Shown here piece by piece: positions 17,623 through 27,068 of a DNA stretch of 64,000 nucleotides; positions within the stretch are counted from its first letter, which is position 1; the number at the start of each line of letters is the position of its first letter. Under the pieces are notes generated by a model. That model made no database searches. It was not told the DNA's origin and worked only from the letters and a program-made list of their open reading frames with translations. Origin of the DNA: Desulfosporosinus sp. Sb-LF. Lineage in GTDB: Bacteria > Bacillota > Desulfitobacteriia > Desulfitobacteriales > Desulfitobacteriaceae. The position numbers and the translations under genes are program-made. The stretch spans positions 186,001 through 250,000 of the forward strand of contig NZ_SPQR01000006.1 of the NCBI RefSeq assembly GCF_004766055.1. Direction: 5' to 3'.

Positions 17623-18477
17623 GTGTGGCCGAAGCGAAAAATACAATTGATAGCTTCTTCTGCGGCCCCTGGAATAGACGGAGTTCGGGCCGTGTTAAAA
17701 GAGATTCAGCTGGAATTCCTTGAGATTGACCCAGCAAGGGAGAAGTTTACCTCCGAATTTACAGAAACTTGGCTAGAAAAGCCGATAGATCATGGATTTA
17801 CGGAATCAGGTCCTGCGACAGAATTAGTATTCTGGTCAGAGGGGACTGAATATGAGTACTGGCGAGAAAGGGCAATCGCTCAAGGTTTAAGACAGCAATC
17901 TATTCAATCGTTTATACATACTATTTTGCATGACGAAATCCTTATCAGGATTCCTGAACCGACTGTTTTTATTCAAGAGCGGCCTTTGTTGGGGCATGTT
18001 TTAGATGAGGCAGGGTTTGAACCGACTATACTCTGGCCACAGGCAGATGGAAAATGGCTTTGCGTAAGGAAGCAGGGCTTACATTGGGTGATCCCAGAGT
18101 CCTGGATGGTGGGATTAGAGGAAGAAAGTTCGTTGGGAAGAAAGGCTACACGGGTTGATAATAAGGCAACTTGGAGAGTCCGTGATAATGGAGTTGACTT
18201 TTATCAGGGACAAGAGGGGCAGAAATTTGTGGGCTATTTGCCTCGTTGGCCAGTCCTGAAGGATGAAGAAGTAGCAGCCCAAAACATTGCGCAGTGCATA
18301 GATTTGGGAGTTTCCTGGCTGGATATTAGGTTGGCCCTCAGTTCTAGTTTCAATAACATAATAAAGACGGACAACTTGAGGTGGAACAACGATGATTTTA
18401 GATGGAATGCCAGGGCGTGTGGAGAAAAATTACCCGCTGCACCAATTGACTACGTGGAAGATTGGTGGGCCCGCTGA
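17623..18477 (+). CDS. Degenerate MurC-like protein lacking P-loop and C-terminal domain
   Basis: This 284-residue protein sits where murC is normally found. I see three blocks of MurC-like pattern. Residues 5-100 read as the N-terminal Rossmann domain (IASSAAPGIDGVRAVLKEI, LEIDP, LVFWSEGTEYEYWRERAIAQG). Residues 115-135 (VFIQERPLLGHVLDEAGFEPT) match the segment around the MurC P-loop and its following helix, but the GTHGKT residues are absent. Residues about 180-250 (RVRDNGVDFYQ, EEVAAQNIAQCIDLGVSW, DIRLALSSSF) match the end of the central domain. No C-terminal ligase domain exists, and residues 257-284 overlap murB in another frame. It cannot act as an ATP-dependent ligase. The GTG at 17623 follows AAAGGAG by 8 nt. 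Homology is judged by eye, so an unrelated protein is possible. Confidence 0.6.
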   Translation: MWPKRKIQLIASSAAPGIDGVRAVLKEIQLEFLEIDPAREKFTSEFTETWLEKPIDHGFTESGPATELVFWSEGTEYEYWRERAIAQGLRQQSIQSFIHTILHDEILIRIPEPTVFIQERPLLGHVLDEAGFEPTILWPQADGKWLCVRKQGLHWVIPESWMVGLEEESSLGRKATRVDNKATWRVRDNGVDFYQGQEGQKFVGYLPRWPVLKDEEVAAQNIAQCIDLGVSWLDIRLALSSSFNNIIKTDNLRWNNDDFRWNARACGEKLPAAPIDYVEDWWAR

Positions 18478-19276
18478 GGCTGTGTATTGGCCTAATACAA
18501 CGGATGATATGCTGAGCGTGTGGAAGTGTGCTCAGGAAGCAAAAATACCGGTTTGGTTGATCGGGAAGGGTTCGAATCTGTTGGTATCTGATGAGGGGCT
18601 CCCTGGAATTACGATAGTGACTACATCCCTTCGCGCGATTCAATGGGGGGAGTATTCGGTTCGGGTTGAAGCGGGGTACACTTTAGCACGTTTATCCCAA
18701 GAAGCGGGTGAACGTGGGTGGAGTGGCCTTGAATTTGCTCGAGGAATTCCAGGATCTGTTGGCGGTGCCATTATGATGAACGCTGGTGCCCATGGAGGGG
18801 AAATGGCTCCGCATATTTTGAGTGTCACCGCACTTTGTGCAGATGGGGAAATCAAGAAATTTGAACGATCAGAGCTTGAATTTGCATATCGCTTTTGTTC
18901 TTTGCGTGGTTACGCATGGGTATTGGAAGCTCAACTTGCGTTTTCAGCGGGAAATCGTGAAAAGATTTTAATTGAGATGAGAGAAAACCTTATTAAAAGG
19001 GCCGCCAATCAACCGCTTGAGGACCCTAATGCAGGCAGTGTTTTTCGTAATCCACCTGGTGATTCAGCAGGCAGATTAATTGAAGCAGCGGGGTGGAAAG
19101 GGAAAACCTTTGGAGGTGCTCAAGTTTCGAATAAACATGCCAATTTTATAGTAAATACGGGCAAGGCCAAGTCAACAGATGTGCTGGCTCTAGTGGATGC
19201 CATTCAGAGAGATATTCAGATGAAATTTGGAATCACCTTGCAAACTGAAGTAGAGTATCTTGTGCCAAATTCATAG
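18392..19276 (+). CDS. murB: UDP-N-acetylenolpyruvoylglucosamine reductase MurB
   Basis: A 294-residue FAD enzyme reducing UDP-GlcNAc-enolpyruvate to UDP-MurNAc with NADPH. It shows the FAD-binding TTWKIGGPAEAVYWP, GKGSNLLVSDEGLPG, FARGIPGSVGGAIMMNAGAHGGEM, the catalytic serine segment EDPNAGSVFRNP and the C-terminal LQTEVEYL with the active-site glutamate. It is of the shorter type II form common in Firmicutes. The ATG at 18392 follows AGGTGG and the domain begins soon after, so the 86-bp overlap with the upstream murC-like gene appears real. Confidence 0.95.
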   Translation: MILDGMPGRVEKNYPLHQLTTWKIGGPAEAVYWPNTTDDMLSVWKCAQEAKIPVWLIGKGSNLLVSDEGLPGITIVTTSLRAIQWGEYSVRVEAGYTLARLSQEAGERGWSGLEFARGIPGSVGGAIMMNAGAHGGEMAPHILSVTALCADGEIKKFERSELEFAYRFCSLRGYAWVLEAQLAFSAGNREKILIEMRENLIKRAANQPLEDPNAGSVFRNPPGDSAGRLIEAAGWKGKTFGGAQVSNKHANFIVNTGKAKSTDVLALVDAIQRDIQMKFGITLQTEVEYLVPNS

Positions 19277-19358
19277 ACTTCTTCAAGAAGGTTGAGAATG
19301 AATCTGTAGCTATCAAAGAAAGTAGGAATTATCACATGGGAGAAAAGGGGGTTGCTTT

Positions 19359-20624
19359 ATGGCGATGGATCGCTATGTTATCGCGGGAAAACAACGGTTA
19401 GAAGGAAGTATTCGAGTAAGTGGAGCAAAAAACTCTTCCCTTCCCCTACTGGCAGCAACGTTACTAACGAAAGGAACGTCTTCTTTGATAGAAATTCCTG
19501 CGTTAGCTGATATTAAGCATATGATTGAAGTACTTGAGCACCTGGGCTGTGGGGTAGTACGTCAAAATGGGGCTTTGCTCATTAATGCCGGAGCCATAAC
19601 TTCCTGTGATGTTGATGAAGGACTCATGCGGCAAATGCGTGCTTCTAATCTTATTTTAGGCCCGTTACTAGCACGTTATGGAAAGGTAAAAATATCAAGG
19701 CCAGGCGGGTGTGCTATTGGTTCTCGTCCGATGGATCAACACATCAAAGGACTTGAACAATTAGGGGTTAAGGTTAAAGAAAAACATGGGTATATTGAAG
19801 CCTGGGCGGATCGGTTATACGGCGCTGATGTCTACTTGGATGTTCCTAGTGTAGGGGCTACTGAAAATATCATGATGGCTGCAGTTTTAGCAAAAGGAGT
19901 CACTGTAATCCGCAATGCGGCAAGAGAACCGGAAATTGTTGATTTACAAAACTTCTTAAACAAAATGGGAGCAAGAGTACGTGGAGCGGGAATGGATGTA
20001 CTTCGAATTGACGGGGTAGAGGCGCTCCACCCAGCAGAACATACCGTTATACCAGATCGGATTGAAGCTGGTACGCATATGATTGCCGCGGTCATGACTG
20101 AAGGGGATGTGCTGATTGAGAATGTTGTGCCGGAACATTTGGAACCTGTTATTGCTAAGTTACGTCAGGCAGGTGCACTTATAACTCTTCAGGATGATTC
20201 GGTTCGTGTTCAGCAACGGGGGAGAATTCGCGGTATGGACCTTAAGACAATGCCTTACCCAGGATTTCCTACTGATATGCAACCACAGTTTATGGCGATG
20301 TTATCCTGTGCGGAAGGAACTAGCATTATTACGGAAACGATCTTTGAAAACCGCTTTCAGCACGTGGATGAGTTAAGACGTATGGGAGCGCATATCACAA
20401 TTGAGGGAAGAACGGCCGTCATTCGTGGAGTCGAAACCCTTGAAGGGGCCTTCGTGGAGGCTACAGATCTCCGGGCAGGAGCAGCGCTTTTTCTCGCTGC
20501 ATTAGCAGCGGAGGATGCAAGCGTTCTTGAAAAAGTAGATTACATTGATCGGGGCTATGAAAATTTAGAAGAGAAATATAGCCATTTAGGGGCAAGATTT
20601 CAGCGTGTTACACAAAAGGGGTAG
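19359..20624 (+). CDS. murA: UDP-GlcNAc 1-carboxyvinyltransferase MurA
   Basis: A 421-residue enolpyruvyl transferase that starts peptidoglycan precursor synthesis. N-terminal [16 protein letters not shown], the active-site loop [15 protein letters not shown] with C118 (the residue attacked by fosfomycin), and C-terminal [14 protein letters not shown]-like and [15 protein letters not shown] segments are present. ATG start after GAGAAAAGGGGG. Firmicutes often have two MurA copies, and this is the one in the dcw cluster. About 178 bp separate it from ftsQ, with a candidate promoter in between. Confidence 0.96.
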   Translation: MAMDRYVIAGKQRLEGSIRVSGAKNSSLPLLAATLLTKGTSSLIEIPALADIKHMIEVLEHLGCGVVRQNGALLINAGAITSCDVDEGLMRQMRASNLILGPLLARYGKVKISRPGGCAIGSRPMDQHIKGLEQLGVKVKEKHGYIEAWADRLYGADVYLDVPSVGATENIMMAAVLAKGVTVIRNAAREPEIVDLQNFLNKMGARVRGAGMDVLRIDGVEALHPAEHTVIPDRIEAGTHMIAAVMTEGDVLIENVVPEHLEPVIAKLRQAGALITLQDDSVRVQQRGRIRGMDLKTMPYPGFPTDMQPQFMAMLSCAEGTSIITETIFENRFQHVDELRRMGAHITIEGRTAVIRGVETLEGAFVEATDLRAGAALFLAALAAEDASVLEKVDYIDRGYENLEEKYSHLGARFQRVTQKG

Positions 20625-20750
20625 CAAGTCTTGAAAATCAGCATTACAAATAATGGCAGTTGTACAGCTAGAATGAATTAAAGGAGAGTACGTCCTGAGT
20701 ATATAGAGAGATAAGGGGTTATTTTGTCAAAAAAATTCTCTTAAAAAGGC

Positions 20751-20780
20751 ATGACAGAATAGGACTGTATTCGTTATACT
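20751..20780 (+). promoter_or_regulatory. Candidate sigma-A promoter before ftsQ
   Basis: ATGACA (20751-20756) and TATACT (20775-20780) are 18 bp apart, each one base from consensus. The ATG of ftsQ lies 22 bp further on, so the leader would be short. Confidence 0.45.
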
Positions 20781-20802
20781 TGGGACAAGGAGGAAGTGCG
20801 AA

Positions 20803-21528
20803 ATGCAACCCAAGAAAATAAATACGTCCTTTCTCTATGTCGTTGTCTTGACGATTTTGCTTTCACTGGGTTTAGCTCTTTTCTTACGTTCTAGTGCTTT
20901 TGCGGTTGAGCACGTAATGGTACAGGGGCTTAAGCTGATCCCGGAAAACGAAATCTTAAAACTGGCCTACGGGATTCAAGGACAAAACTTGTTTCTACTT
21001 GATCAGCAGGGACTTGGTCATAAGATCTCCTTGCATCCGCTTGTTCAGAGTGTTCAGTTTCAACGGAAACTTCCTCAGACCCTAGTCATTCAGGTAACAG
21101 AACGAACTCCAGTTGCCCTGGTTGTTGTTCCCAAAGGGGTCTTGGAGGTGGATGCACAAGGATTTTTCTTGCGCCGTTTGGAGAGCTGGCCTAAGACAGA
21201 TCATCCTGTCATCACAGGAATTAATCTCACGGATACCGTGGGACCAGGGCAAAATTTAATGAATCCTTCCCTCACTTCCGCATTAAGCCTGCTAGGACAG
21301 GCCCCCCCAGAATTACTTACCCAGATTGGGGAACTTCATTTAAATACTAGCCAACAAATGACGTTGTATTTAAATAGTGGGGTCGAAGTCCGCCTGGGAC
21401 AAGCTAAGGATTGGAAAGATAAATTGAACGCGCTTTTTCAACTTATTAACGATAAAGGGTATAAATCGTTTCAACAGGGGGTACGATACATTGATTTCAC
21501 GGCGGCAAAACCAGTAATAGGCCGCTAA
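20803..21528 (+). CDS. ftsQ: Cell division protein FtsQ/DivIB
   Basis: A 241-residue bitopic membrane protein. A short cytoplasmic N-terminus is followed by one span (FLYVVVLTILLSLGLALFL), then a POTRA domain beginning SSAFAVEHVMVQGLKLIPENEILKLAYGIQGQNLF, a family-like PLVQSVQFQRKLPQTLVIQVTERTPVALV, and the conserved C-terminal part ending GVRYIDFTAAKPVIG. It scaffolds FtsL/DivIC and is needed for division and sporulation septation. It has a strong AAGGAGGAAG ribosome binding site. Confidence 0.93.
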   Translation: MQPKKINTSFLYVVVLTILLSLGLALFLRSSAFAVEHVMVQGLKLIPENEILKLAYGIQGQNLFLLDQQGLGHKISLHPLVQSVQFQRKLPQTLVIQVTERTPVALVVVPKGVLEVDAQGFFLRRLESWPKTDHPVITGINLTDTVGPGQNLMNPSLTSALSLLGQAPPELLTQIGELHLNTSQQMTLYLNSGVEVRLGQAKDWKDKLNALFQLINDKGYKSFQQGVRYIDFTAAKPVIGR

Positions 21529-21546
21529 GCAGGGGGGATTTGGAAG

Positions 21547-21876
21547 ATGTGGTTACCACTCTTGGGATTGGTTTTAGGATTGGCAATTGGGTATGTCAGC
21601 CCTTTTTCAGTCCCGATTGAATATGCTAAATACTTATCTGTGGGGATCCTTGCGGCTTTGGATTCGGTCTTAGGTGGAATACGTTCTGCACAAGAGGATC
21701 ATTTTGATAGTGCGGTGTTTCTGACAGGCTTTTTTAGTAACATGCTCCTAGCAGCTTTCTTGGCATACGTCGGAGACCGTATTGGGGTTGATCTTTACTT
21801 GGCAGCGGTATTGGCATTTGGTGTTCGTCTGTTCCAAAACTTGGGCAGTATACGACGCCATCTAATAAAGAAGTAA
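21547..21876 (+). CDS. sbp: Small basic protein Sbp (DUF1290)
   Basis: A 109-residue membrane protein with three or four spans: residues 1-22, the region around SVGILAALDSVLGG, and VFLTGFFSNMLLAAFLAYVG. It ends in a basic tail (RRHLIKK). The segment ALDSVLGGIRSAQEDHFD is typical of the DUF1290/Sbp family that lies between divIB and ftsZ in many Firmicutes. Its function is unknown. It is spaced 18 bp from ftsQ and should be co-transcribed with it. Confidence 0.85.
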   Translation: MWLPLLGLVLGLAIGYVSPFSVPIEYAKYLSVGILAALDSVLGGIRSAQEDHFDSAVFLTGFFSNMLLAAFLAYVGDRIGVDLYLAAVLAFGVRLFQNLGSIRRHLIKK

Positions 21877-21899
21877 TATGGACTAAATAGATGATTAAG

Positions 21900-21929
21900 T
21901 TGAAGAAATTCCTAGAAAATTTTTATACT
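21900..21929 (+). promoter_or_regulatory. Candidate promoter in the ftsZ upstream region
   Basis: TTGAAG and TATACT are 18 bp apart. The whole 310-bp gap (21877-22186) is very AT-rich and contains two more TATAGT-like -10 boxes (near 21992 and at 22148) without good -35 partners. A long leader before ftsZ with several promoters is plausible, as ftsZ is often strongly and separately expressed. Confidence 0.35.
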
Positions 21930-22186
21930 AAAAAAAAGGGATAAAGCATAAACACATAGAATTCATTATGATGTGTGCATTTAAGGTAAAAAGGTATAGT
22001 TTTGCACGTTAATGGGTAGGTTTTAAAGCGCGATTAGTAGCAGTAGAAAGAAAAAAACTCTAATTGTATAAGTGCAATGATTATTTTTTACTTACGGCGT
22101 TTGAACAGCAGACTCGAATTTAGTTATAACCTGTACTTTATCCAAAGTATAGTAGTTCAGAATGAAGCGAGGGGGTTAAAGCCTAA

Positions 22187-23251
22187 ATGCTAGAATTTGA
22201 TACTGATTTAAACCAATTTGCAGAGATCAAGGTGATCGGTGTTGGTGGTGGGGGAAACAATGCGGTGAACCGTATGATTACCGCTGGCTTACAAGGGGTA
22301 GATTTTGTTACAGTAAATACTGATTCACAGGCTTTACAACTATCACGTGCCGGTCAAAAAGTGCAAATAGGGATTAAGTTAACTAAAGGACTGGGAGCAG
22401 GGGCAAATCCGGAAATCGGAGCTAAGGCGGCAGAAGAAAGCCGTGAAGAAATCGCTAAAGTCTTAAAGGGAGCGGATATGGTCTTCGTCACAGCAGGGAT
22501 GGGGGGCGGAACGGGAACAGGAGGGGCACCTATCGTTGCGGAAGTGGCTAAGGAAATGGGAGCACTCACAGTAGGCGTGGTCACTCGTCCGTTCACTTTT
22601 GAGGGCCGTAAACGGGCCATGCAAGCGGAAAAGGGAATTGCTGAGCTTAAAAGCAAAGTGGATACACTCATAACGATTCCGAATGACCGTTTGCTGCAAG
22701 TGGTGGACAAGCATACTACGATCCATGAAGCTTTTCGCATAGCTGATGATGTCCTGAGACAAGGGGTACAAGGGATTTCAGATTTAATTGCAGTTCCTGG
22801 TCTGATAAATTTGGACTTCGCCGATGTCAAGACCATTATGTCGAATACAGGGTCTGCACTGATGGGTATTGGCCAGGCAACAGGGGAAAATCGTGCAGCA
22901 GATGCCGCTCGTAAAGCAATTTCAAGTCCGTTGCTGGAAACTTCTATTGAAGGTGCTAAAGGAGTGCTTCTCAACATCACTGGTGGAATTAATTTAACTC
23001 TCTTTGAAGTCAACGAGGCTGCAGGCATTATTGCAGAAGCTGCAGATCCAGAAGCGAATATCATCTTTGGTGCAGTTATCGATGAGAACCTAAAGGAAGA
23101 ACTTCGAGTAACTGTCATAGCCACTGGATTTGATCAACAATGGGGCGGCTTTGGGCTGGAACCGGGAAAATCTCAGGAGAACATTATTAAACCTGTAGCA
23201 GCAACAGAAGTCGACATCGATATTCCAGAATTTTTGAGAAGACGTCGTTAA
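22187..23251 (+). CDS. ftsZ: Cell division protein FtsZ
   Basis: A 354-residue tubulin-like GTPase forming the Z ring. Signatures are [21 protein letters not shown], the tubulin loop [23 protein letters not shown] and the catalytic NxxFAD-type region. A very short linker leads to the conserved C-terminal peptide [12 protein letters not shown], which binds FtsA and SepF. SepF is encoded at 37.2 kb in this window; I see no ftsA. AGCGAGGGGG precedes the ATG. Confidence 0.98.
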   Translation: MLEFDTDLNQFAEIKVIGVGGGGNNAVNRMITAGLQGVDFVTVNTDSQALQLSRAGQKVQIGIKLTKGLGAGANPEIGAKAAEESREEIAKVLKGADMVFVTAGMGGGTGTGGAPIVAEVAKEMGALTVGVVTRPFTFEGRKRAMQAEKGIAELKSKVDTLITIPNDRLLQVVDKHTTIHEAFRIADDVLRQGVQGISDLIAVPGLINLDFADVKTIMSNTGSALMGIGQATGENRAADAARKAISSPLLETSIEGAKGVLLNITGGINLTLFEVNEAAGIIAEAADPEANIIFGAVIDENLKEELRVTVIATGFDQQWGGFGLEPGKSQENIIKPVAATEVDIDIPEFLRRRR

Positions 23252-23278
23252 CACGGATAGACCAAGGAAAAATATATA

Positions 23279-23336
23279 AGGAATCACAAAACGACCAAGT
23301 CTTTTGAAAAGACTTGGTCGTTTTTGTGATTCCTTA
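23279..23336. terminator. Bidirectional terminator between ftsZ and the chemoreceptor gene
   Basis: A near-perfect inverted repeat with arms of about 28 bp and one bulged A, and almost no loop. It lies between the convergent ftsZ and mcp genes and contains internal A and T tracts, so it can stop transcription from either side. Confidence 0.85.
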
Positions 23337-23361
23337 GTGCAATTAATAACAGACTGTTATT

Positions 23362-24981
23362 TTACCATTCAAAACGTTGAATAACTTGATGTAAGTGAGC
23401 TGAAGTTTTAGCTAATTCAGAAGAGATAGAGGCGATTTCTTGGGTCGAGACCATTTGTTGCTCCACGGTGGTTGCAGCTTGAGTTGCACCTTCAGCAAAT
23501 TGAGCAGCAATAAATGTGGCCTGCTTTTGTGACTCGACTAAAAGTTGACTTTGTTTTAATAACGTATCGGCATGTTGAAGATTCGCATCAACTTTAATTG
23601 CGGTCGTATTAATCACATCGTCAAGTGAGGTAATCGATCTTCCAGCCTTTTCAATCACTACTTTACCGTGATTTACCTCTTCCATTCCTTGCGCAATATT
23701 TTCTACTGTCGTATGGACCATTGTTTGGACGTTTGAAATAAGATCCAAGATTTGCCCAGAGGAATAACTTGAACTGTCCGCTAATTTCCTGACTTCTTCT
23801 GCAACGACGGCGAAACCTCTGCCATGTTCTCCAGCCCTGGCCGCTTCAATCGCTGCATTAAGGGCCAAAAGATTGGTTTGAGCTGAGATCCCATTGATAA
23901 CTGAAATGATATCCCCGATCTTTTGTGCCTGCTCGGCTAAACCAAGAATAGAATGATTGGCTTGCTCGGTTACTTCATAAATAACGCCCATCTCGCGAAT
24001 AGCTTCTTTAACCGCTAAGCTTCCTTCTTGACTTGTCGTTTTAGCGGATGTAGCCAAGGAAAGAACTTCTTGAGTACTTTTTAAGATACTTTGGGAAGCG
24101 GTTTGTATATCATCCACTTGTTTTTGGGCCATCTTCATTCCTTGAGTTTGTTCCGTAGCACCTGCACTAAATTCTTGTAGAGTAGCCGCTAATGTTTCTT
24201 GATTTTCTGCTGAAGAGTGAGCATGAGAAGCTTGAGTTTGACTCATATCTTGAGCTCGCTTGGAAATGGAAGCCAAATCCATAATAATGGATTTCATGCC
24301 AATAGATACCTTGTTTATTTCATAAGATAAGTTTCCTAATTCATCGTCTGAATGGGCTTTAGCGCTAACTTTTAAATTCCCTTTTGCGATTGCTTTAGTC
24401 ACTTTAAAAGTTTCCTGTAGAGCAGTTGCTAATTTGTTTTTAAGCCAAAAACTATAAAAAAGTTGAATTCCTATAGCGATCACCGAAGAAATTATGGAAA
24501 TTGGTGAGAAGGAGCTTATGGTAATCCAGGTCCCTGAAAGAAAGAGAAGGGGTACTATCCCTGTGTACACTTGTTTTGTGAGTCGAATCTTTTGAAGAGG
24601 AATGCCTAAGCGTAAAGAATAGAGATGCTTCCCTTTTACGAAAATTGGACTTGCAGCATCAAGTAGAACTTCTCCCGTATTACGATGATAAATTTGAGTA
24701 ATCGGTTCAGAACACTGTGCTGCTTTAAGTTCTGTCTCATTATTAAAGTAAAGGCCTTCTCGAAGACGGTTCGAGTGAACTAGTGCTTGCCCTTTAAGAT
24801 CACACAACAATATATACTCATTGTTTTCGAGGTTATGATCGATCGCTTCAGTTAATGGTTTCCTGGCACTTTCCCAATCTCCAGTTTTATCTAGGATTTC
24901 TTCCAATTCTTTGGCAATTCGAGAGATAATTTCTAGACCACTTTTTTTCTGAATGAAGCTAACTTTTATGTTTCTTGCCAT
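23362..24981 (-). CDS. Methyl-accepting chemotaxis protein
   Basis: A 539-residue chemoreceptor. Residues about 1-130 form a sensory region without any N-terminal membrane anchor (with [37 protein letters not shown]). Two adjacent membrane spans follow ([13 protein letters not shown] and [17 protein letters not shown]), then a HAMP-like region ([14 protein letters not shown]) and a long signalling coiled coil. The conserved hairpin tip [41 protein letters not shown] differs little from the family. It signals to CheA/CheW, which are not in this window. The ATG at 24981 is preferred over the GTG nine bases upstream because AGAAGGGG stands 8 nt before it. Confidence 0.9.
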   Translation of the reverse strand: MARNIKVSFIQKKSGLEIISRIAKELEEILDKTGDWESARKPLTEAIDHNLENNEYILLCDLKGQALVHSNRLREGLYFNNETELKAAQCSEPITQIYHRNTGEVLLDAASPIFVKGKHLYSLRLGIPLQKIRLTKQVYTGIVPLLFLSGTWITISSFSPISIISSVIAIGIQLFYSFWLKNKLATALQETFKVTKAIAKGNLKVSAKAHSDDELGNLSYEINKVSIGMKSIIMDLASISKRAQDMSQTQASHAHSSAENQETLAATLQEFSAGATEQTQGMKMAQKQVDDIQTASQSILKSTQEVLSLATSAKTTSQEGSLAVKEAIREMGVIYEVTEQANHSILGLAEQAQKIGDIISVINGISAQTNLLALNAAIEAARAGEHGRGFAVVAEEVRKLADSSSYSSGQILDLISNVQTMVHTTVENIAQGMEEVNHGKVVIEKAGRSITSLDDVINTTAIKVDANLQHADTLLKQSQLLVESQKQATFIAAQFAEGATQAATTVEQQMVSTQEIASISSELAKTSAHLHQVIQRFEW

Positions 24982-25331
24982 ATTATTCACCCCTTCTAAT
25001 TATTATTAACGGCAATATTATTCTATGTACTGTTTTTTCACTCATAGCCCTATTTTGGTGATTAAAGCCTAGCCTAGCCTTTGCGTACGACCTCCTTTGT
25101 TATAATCTAATACAAGAGAGCGCCGAAATAATTATCCAGTCATTGTTTTTCTATGTCTACTTCAAAGGAATTTGTATATTATTCAAATAAATCTGAAAAT
25201 AATATAGCAATATTACATAATATTACAACTTTACAATAACACTACCCTATTGTTTTTACAATACAAGTCTTTCATATAGGAAGGAAATCATTTCAGGAAT
25301 TTAACATTAAATGGAACTTGAATTTTGGGTA

Positions 25332-25360
25332 TTGACATAACTAGAGTTTAACTGTATATT
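25332..25360 (+). promoter_or_regulatory. Sigma-A promoter of the efflux operon
   Basis: A perfect TTGACA (25332-25337) and TATATT (25355-25360) are 17 bp apart. The spacer contains AGTTTAACT, a near-palindrome that could be part of a MarR operator. The remaining 25000-25330 stretch is AT-rich, and apart from TATAAT at 25101 without a -35 partner I see nothing in it. Confidence 0.7.
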
Positions 25361-25423
25361 ACAAGAATGCTTAAAAAAAGTACGCATGCGAACGGTTGCA
25401 GTACTAACATAAGGGGGATTGTA

Positions 25424-26389
25424 ATGAAGAGGATGGCTCTGGTTATATTAGCAACGGTTGTAGTGCTTACAGGTTGTGGTACGACCGCTCAAACAGAAAA
25501 GAACATAAGTACGAATGTGCAAGTAAGTAAACCGGTTTTTGTGATGGCGGGTGTCATCGATGGAAATGAAAAAGCTGCAATTACTTCGAAAATTTCGGCA
25601 AGGGTATTAAGTATCTCTGTGGACAAAGGTTCCGTGGTAAAACAGGGAGACACGATTATTACACTGGATACTAGAGATCTTGAAGCTCAGGTCGCACAGG
25701 CTCAAGCGGCGGTGGATACCGCTCAAGCCAATTTAATGAAGTCGCAGTCTGGAACTCGCCAAGAGCAGATTGCTAAAGATCAAGCGGCGTTGGATAGTGC
25801 TAAAATGAAGTATGCGAATTCAAAGAGCAATTTTGATCGAAATCAACAACTCCTGTCAGCTGGGGCAATATCCCAATCGCAGTTTGAAACTGCTCAGACA
25901 CAGTTAGCGGCTGATCAGGCTGCGTTCGAAACTGCACAAGATCAGTTAGATATGTCAACCAAAGGGGAAACTCAAGAAACTTTAAATGTCCTACAAGCAC
26001 AAGTTAAACAATCTCAGGCAGCGTTAGAGTTAGCAAAAACTCAGCTAGCCAATGGCACCATTGTCTCACCCGTTTCAGGAACAATTAGTGCAAAAAATAT
26101 CAATGTCGGGGAAATGGCCTCTCCCGGTGTTGCTCTGCTTTCGGTCGTAAATGTTGACTCCTTAAATATTAATGCTTCTCTTCCTACTGGATTGATCGGA
26201 AGTGTGAAAGTCGGGCAGGAGGTTGTCGTGAAGGTAACGGAGATCCCCGATAAAGAGTTTAAGGGAGAGGTTTCGGTCGTTGACCCTGTCATAGATCCAC
26301 GGAGTAGAAGTGTTTTGGTAAAAATAAAGCTAAATTCGGATTCCTTATTAAAACCTGGAATGCTGGCAGAAATCGGCCTTAAAAAATAA
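25424..26389 (+). CDS. Membrane fusion lipoprotein of a drug-efflux system (HlyD/AcrA type)
   Basis: A 321-residue lipoprotein. The signal peptide MKRMALVILATVVVLTGC ends in a lipobox LTGC. It has a first lipoyl half (KISARVLSISVDKGSVVKQGD), a long coiled-coil hairpin (QVAQAQAAVDTAQANLMKS to QVKQSQAALELAKTQLANG), a second lipoyl half (GTIVSPVSGTISAKNINVGE) and a beta-barrel domain. It is expected to work on the outer face of the membrane with the transporter encoded two genes downstream. The ATG at 25424 follows AAGGGGGATT. First gene of a four-gene operon. Confidence 0.88.
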   Translation: MKRMALVILATVVVLTGCGTTAQTEKNISTNVQVSKPVFVMAGVIDGNEKAAITSKISARVLSISVDKGSVVKQGDTIITLDTRDLEAQVAQAQAAVDTAQANLMKSQSGTRQEQIAKDQAALDSAKMKYANSKSNFDRNQQLLSAGAISQSQFETAQTQLAADQAAFETAQDQLDMSTKGETQETLNVLQAQVKQSQAALELAKTQLANGTIVSPVSGTISAKNINVGEMASPGVALLSVVNVDSLNINASLPTGLIGSVKVGQEVVVKVTEIPDKEFKGEVSVVDPVIDPRSRSVLVKIKLNSDSLLKPGMLAEIGLKK

Positions 26390-26405
26390 GGACAGGTGAG
26401 AGAAT

Positions 26406-27059
26406 ATGATTGAAAAGCGTAAAAAGTTAATTTATCTAATTATAACTGTCATGGTCGTTGCGTTTGCTAGTATCGGAGTATATTACTGGTATAAAAATGC
26501 TTACTTCGTTTCCACAGAAGATGCCAAGGTTATGGGTGACCTCGTAAGTGTAAGCCCACAGATTTCTGGGAAACTACTGGAATTGAATGTTGAAGAAGGG
26601 GATACCGTTATTAAGGATCAGATCCTGGGACGCCAGGGAGTCAGCAACCCTCAGGAAACCAATATCGACCCGTCGGTTTTTAGGGCACCTATTAGCGGTA
26701 TCGTAATCAAAAAGCAAGGGACTGTTGGAGAGATCGTTTCTCCAGGGCAAACGATTGCAATGCTTATTGACCCCAATAAGCTTTATATCACTGCGAACAT
26801 TGAAGAGACAAAGTTGGCAAATATAAAACAGGGTCAAAAAGTGGATATTACGATTGATCAATTCTCGAATAGGACGTTTTCAGGAAAAGTTAAATATGTT
26901 GGGCAAGCCTCTAATTCCACTTTTGCACTGCTTCCTACATCAACGAGCGGGACTTTTACTAAGGTTATCCAAAAAATACCGGTAAAAATCGAATTTGATA
27001 AAAGCGATAATACATTACTGCCTGGAACGAATGCTATTGTCAATATTCATATAAAGTGA
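26406..27059 (+). CDS. Short membrane fusion protein (EmrA/HlyD type, no coiled-coil hairpin)
   Basis: A 217-residue protein with an N-terminal anchor (LIYLIITVMVVAFASIGVYYW) and the EmrA-like YFVSTEDAKVMGDLVSVSPQISGKL. The first lipoyl half (LNVEEGDTVIKDQ) passes through a short linker directly to the second (FRAPISGIVIKKQGTVGEIV). The alpha-helical hairpin of typical EmrA proteins (about 390 aa) is absent. A beta-barrel follows. It lies 17 bp after the lipoprotein gene and 10 bp before the transporter gene, so it probably belongs to the same pump. Confidence 0.85.
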   Translation: MIEKRKKLIYLIITVMVVAFASIGVYYWYKNAYFVSTEDAKVMGDLVSVSPQISGKLLELNVEEGDTVIKDQILGRQGVSNPQETNIDPSVFRAPISGIVIKKQGTVGEIVSPGQTIAMLIDPNKLYITANIEETKLANIKQGQKVDITIDQFSNRTFSGKVKYVGQASNSTFALLPTSTSGTFTKVIQKIPVKIEFDKSDNTLLPGTNAIVNIHIK

Positions 27060-27068
27060 TGAGGTGAA

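Noticed and set aside
17623-18391. A full murC broken by a simple frameshift
   Set aside because: I looked for the P-loop motif and the missing domains in the other frames of this stretch and found none; the interval is also too short for a complete murC.
22354-23124. A 256-codon minus-strand frame opposite ftsZ
   Set aside because: A shadow of the strongly biased codons of ftsZ. It has a low-complexity Ser/Ala composition and no start site signals.
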